A stretch of 12,839 nucleotides of DNA from Pseudoxanthomonas sp. (lineage in GTDB: Bacteria; Pseudomonadota; Gammaproteobacteria; Xanthomonadales; Xanthomonadaceae). The first letter of the stretch is position 1, and every line of letters begins with the position of its first letter. The translations under genes and the position numbers were made by a program. Under the pieces are notes generated by a model. It was not told the DNA's origin. It searched no databases and worked only from the letters and a program-made list of their open reading frames with translations. This document shows, piece after piece, positions 1 to 5,705 of this stretch. The stretch lies in NCBI GenBank assembly GCA_026785795.1, contig JAJAZJ010000205.1, positions 1-12,839 on the forward strand. The letters are read 5' to 3'.

Positions 1-145
1 CGAGCTATCCTCAAGCACCCTGCAGTCGAAAAAAATCCCGGGGCTGTATTTCATCGGCGAGGTCGTGGACGTGACCGGCTGGCTGGGCGGCTACAACTTT
101 CAGTGGGCATGGGCCTCCGGCTACGCGGCCGGCAACGCCATTTGA
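1..145 (+). CDS. BaiN/YhiN-type NAD(P)/FAD-dependent oxidoreductase, C-terminal fragment
   Basis: The gene runs in from the left edge; only its last 47 codons and the TGA are visible. The reading contains IPGLYFIGEVVDVTGWLGGY followed by NFQWAWASGYAAGNAI. This is the hallmark C-terminal FAD-contacting segment of the HI0933-like flavoproteins (YhiN/BaiN, annotated as 'aminoacetone oxidase family' or 'NAD(P)/FAD-dependent oxidoreductase'). The motif pattern is PGLYFxGEvlDvxGxxGGYN, with a final alanine/glycine-rich helix. These are soluble cytoplasmic flavoenzymes of about 400 residues; the physiological substrate is poorly defined in most bacteria. The gene is convergent with trhO, with a REP pair between them. 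A second member of the same fold lies at 2438-3706, but its C-terminal motif differs (GEMLDWDAPTGGY), so the two are different subfamilies rather than a recent duplication. Family assignment is confident; function is not. Confidence 0.85.
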   Translation, partial: ELSSSTLQSKKIPGLYFIGEVVDVTGWLGGYNFQWAWASGYAAGNAI

Positions 146-158
146 ATCCCCCCGGCGT

Positions 159-228
159 CGTAGGAGCGACATGAGTCGCGATGGAGCTTCACTGGGAGGG
201 CCTCATCGCGACTTACGTCGCTCCTACG
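159..228. repeat. REPIN-like inverted pair of REP elements
   Basis: Two 25-nt arms, at 159-183 and 204-228, are inverted copies of one another and match at 22 of 25 positions by my count. They are separated by a 20-nt spacer. Each arm carries the block GTAGGAGCGAC (or its complement GTCGCTCCTAC) and is itself an imperfect hairpin: GCGAC-ATGA-GTCGC in the left arm and GCGAC-TTAC-GTCGC in the right arm. The GTAG head next to a short hairpin is typical of REP sequences mobilised by RAYT (TnpA_REP) transposases in Xanthomonadaceae and pseudomonads. An inverted pair is the REPIN form. The location between two convergent genes is usual for such elements. No RAYT gene lies in this window. A role as bidirectional transcript end or 3' mRNA stabiliser is inferred, not shown. 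Confidence 0.85.
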
Positions 229-252
229 GTCGCTCCTACTGTCGCTCCTACG
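217..252. repeat. 12-bp tandem repeat derived from a REP arm (three copies)
   Basis: The 11-mer GTCGCTCCTAC occurs at 217-227, 229-239 and 241-251, each followed by one variable base (G, T, G), giving a strict 12-bp period. The first copy is the outer end of the right REP arm. The other two look like slippage copies of that end only, without the GCGAC hairpin partner. The third copy contains the TAG stop codon of trhO (248-250 read on the minus strand). Confidence 0.85.
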
Positions 253-1024
253 GCCTGCGAATTGGTCCGGGATCGTCCTGCGCGCGCATGGCCTCTGCGG
301 CCAGCGGCGCCAGGTCCGGATCCAGGGCTACGCGCTGGTCGAAGACGAAACAGTTCCCGTCGAAACCCTGTCCGCCCACCTGCTCGAAATAGCCCAGGAT
401 CCCGCCCTCCAGCTGGACCACGTTGTCCATGCCGGCTTGCTGCATCCACAGCGCCGCCTTCTCACAGCGGATTCCGCCGGTGCAGAAGCTGACCACGGTG
501 GCATCGGCCAAGGCGTCACGGTGCGGCTCCAGCGCGGCGGGCAGCTGGGTGAACCGGTCGATCGGCAGGGTCAAGGCACCTTCGAATGTTCCGTAGGCCA
601 CCTCCTGGCGGTTGCGCGTATCCAGCAACACCACTGCCCTGCCCTGCCCGTCATGCCCCTGCTGCAGCCATTGCGCCAGGGTTCGCGCAGCCACGGCCGG
701 CGCACGCCCGCGCAGGGGCGAGGCTGCATCGCGGCGAAAGCTGATGATTTCCGGCTTGACCTTGACCTTCATCCGGGCGAAGGGCTGGGTGTTGCTGTGG
801 CTGTATTTGACCTGCATGTCGGCGAACCGGGGATCGGCGCGCAGCTTGGCGAAGATCCCGCGCACGCCCGATGGACTGCCGGCCAGGAACAGGTTGATGC
901 CTTCCGGTGCGACCAGCACCGAGCCCCGCAGGTCCGCCGCCCGGGTCCAGTCCCGCAGCAGCCCGGCAAAGGATGCCGGATCGGCAACCGGGGTAAATTG
1001 GTAGGCAGCGGCGTTGAGGATCAT
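248..1024 (-). CDS. trhO: tRNA uridine(34) 5-hydroxylase TrhO, rhodanese family, short form
   Basis: TrhO (formerly YceA) carries out the oxygen-dependent 5-hydroxylation of U34 in tRNA anticodons, the first step toward cmo5U/mo5U wobble nucleosides. The 258-aa product begins MILNAAAYQF. The N-terminal UPF0176 domain (about 1-95) includes GSVLVAPEGINLFLAG, and the rhodanese domain (about 105-215) includes VVLLDTRNRQEVAYGTFEGA. The active-site loop CTGGIRCEKA has Cys181 and Cys187, followed by LEGGILGYFEQVGG and FDGNCFVFDQRVAL. The start at 1024 is preferred over an in-frame start at 1069 because the extra 15 residues are unlike the family and because a -10-like hexamer lies 6 nt upstream. The protein ends soon after the FVFD motif and lacks the Cys-rich C-terminal extension of long members such as the roughly 350-aa E. 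coli enzyme. Shorter forms do occur in related bacteria. Its TAG stop lies inside a REP-derived repeat. Confidence 0.93.
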   Translation of the reverse strand: MILNAAAYQFTPVADPASFAGLLRDWTRAADLRGSVLVAPEGINLFLAGSPSGVRGIFAKLRADPRFADMQVKYSHSNTQPFARMKVKVKPEIISFRRDAASPLRGRAPAVAARTLAQWLQQGHDGQGRAVVLLDTRNRQEVAYGTFEGALTLPIDRFTQLPAALEPHRDALADATVVSFCTGGIRCEKAALWMQQAGMDNVVQLEGGILGYFEQVGGQGFDGNCFVFDQRVALDPDLAPLAAEAMRAQDDPGPIRRP

Positions 1025-1036
1025 CCACCTATTGTA
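1025..1036 (-). promoter_or_regulatory. Candidate leaderless -10 element for trhO
   Basis: Read on the minus strand, TACAAT (1036-1031) is followed by AGGTGG (6 nt) and then the ATG at 1024. A start site about 7 nt after the hexamer would fall on the A of the ATG, giving a leaderless transcript. No good -35 is visible at 16-18 nt spacing. AGGTGG directly abutting the ATG is too close to act as a normal Shine-Dalgarno site. The same geometry recurs at 1924-1935 and 9998-10009. Confidence 0.4.
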
Positions 1037-1098
1037 GTGGCGCAGGCTTCTGCACCGGCATACTGGCACCCCTGTCCGTCACCGTTAACCCGCACGCC

Positions 1099-1530
1099 AT
1101 GCAGCAGATCCACACCCAACTACATATCAAGGCCGCACCCGCACAGGTGTTCGACGCCTGGCTGGTGCCGCGCCTGCTGGGGCAGTGGATGTTTCCTGGG
1201 CATGCGGATGCCCATGCGGTGCTGCGCATGGACCTGGATCCGCGTGAGGGCGGTGACCTCTACATCCAGACGCAGCACGGCGATGCGGCCATTCGCTACA
1301 GCGGCAGCTACCTGGAGATTGAACGCCCACACCGGCTGGCCTTCACCTGGACACCGGAAACCCCAGACGGGGTCTTTCCCGGCCGGGTGCAGCTGGAGGT
1401 AACGGCCTCCGGCGACGGTAGCCATCTTGCCTTGCTTGAATCCGTGCCCGCCATGACTGCCGGTCACGCCCACTTCACGCCGCTGCACTGGAGCAACCGA
1501 TTGGGCGCCCTGTCCAGCCTGTTTAGCTGA
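1099..1530 (+). CDS. SRPBCC / AHSA1-like domain protein
   Basis: The 143-aa product is a single START/Bet v1-type helix-grip domain of the AHSA1 (Aha1 C-terminal homology) group. Family landmarks are the opening strand HTQLHIKAAPAQVFDAWLVP, LLGQWMFPG, a GGDLYIQTQHGD strand, RYSGSYLEIERPHRLAFTWT, and a C-terminal helix with HFTPLHWSNRLGALSSLF. Such proteins bind hydrophobic small molecules or act as stress-linked accessory proteins. The ligand here is unknown, and the eukaryotic Hsp90-activating role should not be transferred. The start ATG has no clear Shine-Dalgarno sequence. The gene is divergent from trhO (74-nt gap) and convergent with the DUF6164 gene. A fairly short C-terminus fits the family. 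Confidence 0.85.
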   Translation: MQQIHTQLHIKAAPAQVFDAWLVPRLLGQWMFPGHADAHAVLRMDLDPREGGDLYIQTQHGDAAIRYSGSYLEIERPHRLAFTWTPETPDGVFPGRVQLEVTASGDGSHLALLESVPAMTAGHAHFTPLHWSNRLGALSSLFS

Positions 1531-1534
1531 ACTG

Positions 1535-1549
1535 GCCGGCGATGCCGGC
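1535..1549. terminator. Hairpin between convergent genes, possible bidirectional terminator
   Basis: GCCGGC (1535-1540), GAT, GCCGGC (1544-1549) form a 6-bp all-GC stem just 5 nt after the stop of the AHSA1 gene and 9 nt before the end of the DUF6164 gene. There is no T-tract on either strand, so intrinsic termination is uncertain. Confidence 0.35.
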
Positions 1550-1557
1550 AAGCCGGA

Positions 1558-1923
1558 TCAGCGCAGGAGGCAATGCGGCAAGGCGAGGGTGAAGACCAGC
1601 ACGCCGATGATCGCCACTATCTTGCCGATCACGCGCAATGGCTGCTCGCGCAGCGATCCGGCGAAAGTTTCCGCGCTACCGTCGCGTTCGGCGTCAGCCT
1701 GGCGCGCCAGCGCCTGCTGCCGGCGCTGCTGCTGGTATTCATCCATCAGCGTCCTGGCGCGCACGAGGTCACCATCGTTGCTGATCCAGATCCCGCCGCC
1801 TGAGATTCCCCACGGGCTGGGCGTGGTTTCGTAGAACTCCAGCCCGTTGTCGCGCAGCCAGGCGCGGACTTCGTCGGCTTCATCCTCGGGCACGTTACGC
1901 AGGTTCATCAACAGCTTGGCCAT
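1558..1923 (-). CDS. DUF6164 family membrane protein
   Basis: The 121-aa product opens MAKLLMNLRNVPEDEADEVR and continues with LEFYETTPSPWGISGGGIWI, the conserved signature of the DUF6164 proteins common in xanthomonads. The first 50 or so residues resemble a small ferredoxin-like fold, as in DUF2007-type 'signal-transducing' domains. A charged linker (RTLMDEYQQQRRQQALARQA) leads to one C-terminal transmembrane helix (about 99-120, IGKIVAIIGVLVFTLALP). A cytoplasmic domain with a C-terminal membrane anchor is the likely topology. Function is unknown. An open frame extends further upstream to 2478, but the start at 1923 fits the family's N-terminus and the -10-like element 6 nt before it. The gene is divergent from the FKBP lipoprotein gene. 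Confidence 0.85.
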   Translation of the reverse strand: MAKLLMNLRNVPEDEADEVRAWLRDNGLEFYETTPSPWGISGGGIWISNDGDLVRARTLMDEYQQQRRQQALARQADAERDGSAETFAGSLREQPLRVIGKIVAIIGVLVFTLALPHCLLR

Positions 1924-1935
1924 GGGGTAATGATA
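1924..1935 (-). promoter_or_regulatory. Candidate leaderless -10 element for the DUF6164 gene
   Basis: On the minus strand, TATCAT (1935-1930; five of six bases match TATAAT) is followed by TACCCC and then ATG. This is the same 6-nt spacing as at trhO. There is no Shine-Dalgarno sequence upstream of the ATG and no recognisable -35. Confidence 0.45.
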
Positions 1936-1983
1936 ACCGCCGGGGACCGGTCGCCACGCATGCGCTACCCTGCGCGCATCCCC

Positions 1984-2430
1984 ATGCCGGAATCCAACAT
2001 GCGCCTGCTGCTTGCAACCCTTGCCCTGCTGCTGCTTGGCGCCTGCGCCGATCCTGGCCCGCCACCGGGCGGCAGCGTGGCCGAATTGAAGCGTATCGAT
2101 GACGTAGTGGGCAGCGGCGCGACGGCGGCACCGCCCAGCGACGTCACCGTGCAGTACACCGGTTGGCTGTACGACGAGAATGCCCCCCTGCAGCGCGGCC
2201 TGAAGTTCGACAGTTCCCTCGACCATGGCCAGCCATTCACCTTTGCACTCGGCAAGGGTCAGGTGATCCGGGGTTGGGACGATGGGGTCGCGGGCATGCA
2301 GGTGGGCGGCAAGCGCACGCTGCTGATTCCCGCCGAATACGCCTACGGTCGCAAGGGCGCAGGCGGGGTGATCCCGGCCAATGCGTCGCTGGTGTTCGAG
2401 GTTGAACTGCTGGACGTCAAACCGCGCTGA
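1984..2430 (+). CDS. FKBP-type peptidyl-prolyl cis-trans isomerase, lipoprotein
   Basis: The enzyme catalyses cis-trans isomerisation of X-Pro bonds to help fold envelope proteins. The 148-aa product has a short hydrophobic signal and a lipobox LLGAC with the lipidated cysteine at residue 21, so it should be a periplasm-facing lipoprotein. The FKBP domain covers about 50-146. Active-site residues that can be matched are Tyr58 (VQYTG), Phe75-Asp76 (KFDSS), Phe85 (PFTF), Val94-Ile95 and Trp98 (GQVIRGWDDGV), Tyr121 (AEYAYG) and Phe138 (LVFEVELL), so it should be active. The position after the lipobox is alanine rather than aspartate, which does not suggest inner-membrane retention. Start choices are ATG 1984 or ATG 1999 (MRLLLATL...); an upstream ATG at 1930 adds an implausible leader. 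TACCCT at 1966-1971 could be a -10. The following flavoprotein gene is 7 nt downstream. Confidence 0.92.
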   Translation: MPESNMRLLLATLALLLLGACADPGPPPGGSVAELKRIDDVVGSGATAAPPSDVTVQYTGWLYDENAPLQRGLKFDSSLDHGQPFTFALGKGQVIRGWDDGVAGMQVGGKRTLLIPAEYAYGRKGAGGVIPANASLVFEVELLDVKPR

Positions 2431-2437
2431 TGCGGCC

Positions 2438-3706
2438 ATGATTGCAAGCAATTCAGTTCCGAACGGCGCCGAACCCATGCCGCGACTGGCGGTGATCGGC
2501 GGCGGACCGGCCGGGCTGATGGCCGCCGAGGTCGCGCGCGCGGCAGGCGTTGAAGTCGACGTCTATGAAGGCAAGGGTTCGGTGGGTCGCAAGTTCCTGG
2601 TTGCCGGCAAGGGCGGATTGAACCTGACCCACTCCGAGCCCTCGCCGGCATTCGTACGGCGTTACCGCGAGCGAGCGCCCGAAATCACCGCCTGGCTGCA
2701 GGAATTCGACGCAGACGCGGTGCGTGCGTGGGCCAAAGGCCTTGGCGTGGACACCTTCGTCGGCAGCTCCGGCAGGGTGTTCCCCAGCGACCTGAAGGCT
2801 GCCCCGCTGCTGCGCGGCTGGGTGCGACGCCTGCGCGAAAGCGGCGTGCGCTTCCACGTGCACCACCGCTGGCAGGGATGGAGTGATGCGGGCCTGTGCT
2901 TCGATACCCCCGAAGGTCGAATCGAAGTGCAGGCGGACGCTAGCGTGCTCGCGCTGGGCGGCGGCAGCTGGCCGCAGCTGGGTTCGGACGGTGCGTGGCA
3001 GGCGATTCTTGGCGTACGCGGCATACAGCTGGCGCCGCTGCAGCCGGCCAACTGCGGCTTCGACATCGACTGGAGTGCACACCTGGCCACGCGGCACGCG
3101 GGCGCGCCGCTTAAACCGGTGGTCGCACACTGGCGCGATGCGGATGGCCGCGAACATTCACTGCAGGGCGAATGCGTGATCAGCGCCACCGGCATCGAAG
3201 GCAGCCTGGTCTACGCGCTGTCGGCCGAACTGCGCGAAGCCATCACCCGCAATGGCCACGCAAGCCTGCAGCTGGACCTGGTGCCGGGCCGCAGCCTGGA
3301 GCGACTGCAGCAGGACCTGTCCAAGCCGCGAGGCCACCGCAGCGTCAGCGAGCACCTGCGCCGACAGGCCGGCATCAGCGGCGCCAAGGCAGCGTTGCTG
3401 TACGAAGTACTGCAGAAATCACAGCTGGACAACCCGGCGCTGCTGGCACGCACGCTCCACCGCCTGTCGTTGACCTTGAAAAGGCCACGCCCGATCGCGG
3501 AAGCGATCAGCACTGCCGGCGGGGTACGGCTAGAAGCGCTGGACGCCGGCCTGATGCTGCGCGATGTGCCCGGCGTGTTCTGTGCGGGCGAGATGCTGGA
3601 TTGGGACGCGCCTACCGGCGGCTATCTGCTGACCGCCTGCCTTGCCAGGGGCCGCCGCGCCGGCTTGGGCGCGGCGGCGTGGCTGCAAGCGGCGAGCGTC
3701 CGCTGA
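2438..3706 (+). CDS. Flavoprotein of the HI0933 fold, PP_4765 subfamily (TIGR03862-type)
   Basis: The 422-aa product has an N-terminal Rossmann dinucleotide-binding motif LAVIGGGPAGLMAAEVA (GxGxxG at about 21-26). This is followed by VDVYEGKGSVGRKFLVAGKG and GLNLTHSEP, which are the GRKxxxxGxGxxNLT segment of HI0933-like flavoproteins. A mid-protein SVLALGGGSWPQLGSDG motif follows, and the C-terminal FAD motif is DVPGVFCAGEMLDWDAPTGGYLLTACLA. This combination marks the PP_4765 flavoprotein subfamily, predicted FAD-binding and cytoplasmic, of unknown substrate. Two starts are possible: ATG 2438, 7 nt after the FKBP stop, or ATG 2477, immediately before PRLAVIGGG. Neither has a clear Shine-Dalgarno sequence. 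The tight spacing suggests cotranscription with the FKBP gene. It is a distant paralogue of the gene ending at 145. Confidence 0.9.
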   Translation: MIASNSVPNGAEPMPRLAVIGGGPAGLMAAEVARAAGVEVDVYEGKGSVGRKFLVAGKGGLNLTHSEPSPAFVRRYRERAPEITAWLQEFDADAVRAWAKGLGVDTFVGSSGRVFPSDLKAAPLLRGWVRRLRESGVRFHVHHRWQGWSDAGLCFDTPEGRIEVQADASVLALGGGSWPQLGSDGAWQAILGVRGIQLAPLQPANCGFDIDWSAHLATRHAGAPLKPVVAHWRDADGREHSLQGECVISATGIEGSLVYALSAELREAITRNGHASLQLDLVPGRSLERLQQDLSKPRGHRSVSEHLRRQAGISGAKAALLYEVLQKSQLDNPALLARTLHRLSLTLKRPRPIAEAISTAGGVRLEALDAGLMLRDVPGVFCAGEMLDWDAPTGGYLLTACLARGRRAGLGAAAWLQAASVR

Positions 3707-3727
3707 ACTGGTCGTCCGCCATGGCCC

Positions 3728-3749
3728 GGCGGGAAACGGAATTCCCGCC
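3728..3749 (+). terminator. Hairpin after the flavoprotein gene
   Basis: GGCGGGAA (3728-3735) and TTCCCGCC (3742-3749) form a perfect 8-bp stem with a 6-nt loop, 22 nt downstream of the flavoprotein stop codon. A T-tract is absent, so this is a candidate terminator or 3'-end stabilising structure rather than a textbook intrinsic terminator. Confidence 0.45.
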
Positions 3750-3834
3750 TGCAGCGATCGCGGACGTAGCAACACTATAGAGGCCGGACTGTTGAAATCC
3801 GGTTATGCAATCGGGTCCAAACCGATGACATGTG

Positions 3835-3847
3835 ATGCGAATCGCAT
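3835..3847. other. Perfect 13-nt palindrome (operator-like)
   Basis: ATGCGA-A-TCGCAT is a perfect inverted repeat with a single central base, in the 184-nt gap between two convergent genes (3706 and 3891). The arms are too short to be a convincing terminator, and the site is not upstream of any gene I can see. A protein-binding site or chance occurrence are both possible. Apart from this and the hairpin at 3728-3749, nothing else was recognised in 3707-3890. Confidence 0.3.
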
Positions 3848-3890
3848 AAGCCCTGGTTACGCGACACCAGTTGTGCATTGCAGCACGTGC

Positions 3891-4085
3891 TTAAGCGAGC
3901 TTGCGCGCTGCCTGCTTCCTGGCCTGTGCAGCTACGTACATGTTGTCCACCAGGTTGGGATAGCGCCGTCCCGCCGCTTCCGCTCGCTCGCGCGCCTGCT
4001 CGATCTGTGCAGCATTCAGATGGACTTTCGCACCGGGCTGCGGCGGATGCTTGTTGTCCCAGGGTTTCGTGGTGTTGCGGGCCAT
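3891..4085 (-). CDS. Small basic hypothetical protein (64 aa)
   Basis: The predicted product starts MARNTTKPWDNK and contains HPPQPGAKVHLNAAQIEQAR, AAGRRYPNLVDNMYVAAQAR and a basic tail KQAARKLA. It has no signal peptide, membrane segment or cysteine. The middle is likely one amphipathic helix (LNAAQIEQARERAEAAG), flanked by a Pro-rich N-terminus. The start at 4085 is supported by AGGA (4097-4094 on the minus strand) 8 nt upstream; the longer open frame to 4148 has an unconvincing His/Pro-rich leader. I do not recognise a named family. The YPNLVDNM segment has the look of a conserved motif, which I cannot verify here. It is the third gene of a same-strand series after the RIO kinase and DUF1993 genes (81-nt gap), so it may be in the same transcript. 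Confidence 0.65.
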   Translation of the reverse strand: MARNTTKPWDNKHPPQPGAKVHLNAAQIEQARERAEAAGRRYPNLVDNMYVAAQARKQAARKLA

Positions 4086-4166
4086 GGCGTGGATCCTGTG
4101 GTGGAGGCATCGGCACGGGTGCGCCAGCGCAGTGGGTGAAGCATGCATCGATACCGCTGGGCAAAC

Positions 4167-4676
4167 TCAGTAGCTGCCCATGAAATCACGTTTGCCGATT
4201 TCCACGCCCGAGTGGCGCAGCAGTGCATACGCCGTGGTGGCGTGGAAGAAGAACTGCGGCAGTCCGTAGCTCAGCAGGTAGGCCTGCCCGGCCAGCTTGC
4301 GCTCCTTGGGGGTGCCGGGACGCAGCACGATCTCGCGCGTATCGCTGCCTTCAAACGCAGCCGGTTCCAGCCCGCCAAGGAAATCCAGCGTTCTGGCCAC
4401 CAGCGCACGCAGGTCGGCGAAGCTGGTTTCGCTGTCATCGAACACCGGCTGCTCGGCGCCGGCCAGCCGCCCACTGACGCCCTTGGCGAAATCGCAGGCG
4501 ATCTGAACCTGGCGCAGCAGCGGGAACATGTCCGGGTACAGCCGCGCCTGCAGCAGGGCCTGCGGGTCCAGCTTGCGGGCTTCCACGTGGGCTTCGGCCT
4601 TCGCCAGCAGCTGGTCCAGGCTGTCGAGCATCTGCTGGAACACGGGAACGGAAGCGGAATACATGTAATTGGTCAT
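4167..4676 (-). CDS. DUF1993 family protein
   Basis: The 169-aa product begins MTNYMYSASVPVFQQMLDSL and contains ARLYPDMFPLLRQVQIACDF, SFADLRALVARTLDFL and the C-terminal FFFHATTAYALLRHSGVEIG followed by KRDFMGSY. All are hallmarks of DUF1993, a helical family that I recall being placed with the DinB/YfiT-like putative metalloenzymes. No biochemical role is established. Full family length is present. The start at 4676 matches the family opening and has AAGG 6 nt upstream (AAGGTTCCTGATG); an upstream in-frame extension to 4730 would overlap the preceding kinase gene. It lies 50 nt downstream of the RIO kinase gene on the same strand, so cotranscription is plausible. It is soluble and probably cytoplasmic, with no signal peptide seen. 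Confidence 0.9.
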   Translation of the reverse strand: MTNYMYSASVPVFQQMLDSLDQLLAKAEAHVEARKLDPQALLQARLYPDMFPLLRQVQIACDFAKGVSGRLAGAEQPVFDDSETSFADLRALVARTLDFLGGLEPAAFEGSDTREIVLRPGTPKERKLAGQAYLLSYGLPQFFFHATTAYALLRHSGVEIGKRDFMGSY

Positions 4677-4726
4677 CAGGAACCTTGTGCGGTGGGGAGT
4701 GGGGAATTTGGGCGCGAATGCCCTGC

Positions 4727-5584
4727 TCAATCCTGCTCGGCAGCCGCCTCGCGGCCCTGCTGGCGGATCAGCGCCTCTTCGCGGGCGTCGTTGATGGCGT
4801 CGCGCACGCCAGCCAGGTCAACGCTGCGCGCATCGTGCACGAACTTGCCGGTCAGCGGCGTGTCGGGCAGCAGCTCGCCCTGCTCGAACAGGGCCCACAT
4901 CTCCTCGCCGTACCAGGTGTCGAGCAACTCGGGCGCAAAGCCACCCAGGGTCGCGGTCATGTTGTTGACGTCGCGCAGCAGCATGCTACGCGCCGCGTTG
5001 TTGCCGGCTGCGCTGACCACCTGGGGGAAATCAATCAGTACCGGTCCCTGCTCGCCGATAAGGATGTTGTAGGCCGACAGGTCGCCATGGATCAGGCCGA
5101 TGCACAGCATCCGCACCACCTGCCGGACCAGGAACGCGTGGTACTCGCGCGCCAGCGCCGGGGTCAGCTCCACTTCGCCCAGGCGCGGCGCCGAGTAGCC
5201 CCCCGTGTCGGTGACGAGCTCCATCACCAGCACACCGTGGTAGTAGCCGTAGGGTTGCGGCACGCGCACGCCGGCATCGACCAGCTGGTACAGCGCCTCG
5301 ACCTCGGTGTTCTTCCAGGCGGTTTCCTGCTGCTTGCGCCCGTACTTGCTGGCCTTGCCGATTGCGCGCGCCTCGCGGCTTCCGCGCACCTTGCGTCCTT
5401 CCTGGTACTGCACGCGCTGCTGGAAGCTGCGTTGGGCCATGTCCTTGTAGACCTTGGCGCAGCGCACGTCGTCACCGCTGCGCACCACGTACACGGCAGC
5501 CTCCTTGCCGCTCTTGAGCGGGCGCATCACTTCGTCGATCACGCCATCGTCAATCAGCGCTTGCAGGCCTTGCGGGGTCTTCAT
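4727..5584 (-). CDS. RIO-type atypical serine protein kinase
   Basis: The 285-aa product has the full RIO kinase core: SGKEAAVYVV (25-34, the nucleotide-binding loop), the catalytic lysine in CAKVYK (Lys44), the hinge-region VLVMELV, the catalytic loop GLIHGDLSAYNIL (His166-Gly-Asp168-Leu-Ser) and the metal-binding loop VLIDFPQVV (Asp185). RIO enzymes phosphorylate or hydrolyse ATP in ribosome assembly in archaea and eukaryotes; bacterial members of this type have no generally accepted substrate. The start at 5584 (MKTPQGLQALIDDGVIDEVM) is chosen because the upstream 110 codons of open frame are the antisense of the neighbouring gene. No clear Shine-Dalgarno sequence is present. The C-terminal tail is charged (AREEALIRQQGREAAAEQD). 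It is divergent from the pseudouridine synthase gene, a link with RNA or ribosome biology that is only suggestive. Confidence 0.92.
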   Translation of the reverse strand: MKTPQGLQALIDDGVIDEVMRPLKSGKEAAVYVVRSGDDVRCAKVYKDMAQRSFQQRVQYQEGRKVRGSREARAIGKASKYGRKQQETAWKNTEVEALYQLVDAGVRVPQPYGYYHGVLVMELVTDTGGYSAPRLGEVELTPALAREYHAFLVRQVVRMLCIGLIHGDLSAYNILIGEQGPVLIDFPQVVSAAGNNAARSMLLRDVNNMTATLGGFAPELLDTWYGEEMWALFEQGELLPDTPLTGKFVHDARSVDLAGVRDAINDAREEALIRQQGREAAAEQD

Positions 5585-5671
5585 CCAGTGCGAGGTTTGG
5601 CCAGTGAGGTGCCCATTGTGCCTGCGCGGCGGGCATGACCGGGGAAAACGGGCCATTCCGGGGCAAGCGCT

Positions 5672-5677
5672 TACACT
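5672..5677 (+). promoter_or_regulatory. Candidate -10 element upstream of the pseudouridine synthase gene
   Basis: TACACT at 5672-5677 lies 28 nt before the ATG at 5706 in the divergent 121-nt gap, which would give a leader of about 20 nt. No matching -35 is visible, and the leader has no good Shine-Dalgarno sequence near the start codon. Confidence 0.3.
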
Positions 5678-5705
5678 GAGCCCTCCTGTTCCGCCTGCCT
5701 TGCCC

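Noticed and set aside
437..1402. Long plus-strand open frame over trhO
   Set aside because: It is antisense to the clearly recognisable trhO, with no domain, start signal or plausible composition; such frames are common in high-GC DNA.
1930..1998. ATG 1930 and ATG 1963 as starts for the FKBP lipoprotein
   Set aside because: They would place up to 18 extra residues, with charged and proline residues, ahead of the lipoprotein signal; a start at 1984 or 1999 gives a normal lipobox position.
3853..3870. CTGGT...ACCAG inverted repeat downstream of the 64-aa gene
   Set aside because: A 5-bp stem with an 8-nt loop and no T-tract is too weak to call a terminator.
4143..5072. Plus-strand 309-codon open frame over the DUF1993 and RIO kinase genes
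   Set aside because: It is antisense to two families with intact motifs, has no Shine-Dalgarno sequence, and its His/Gln-rich translation resembles no protein family.
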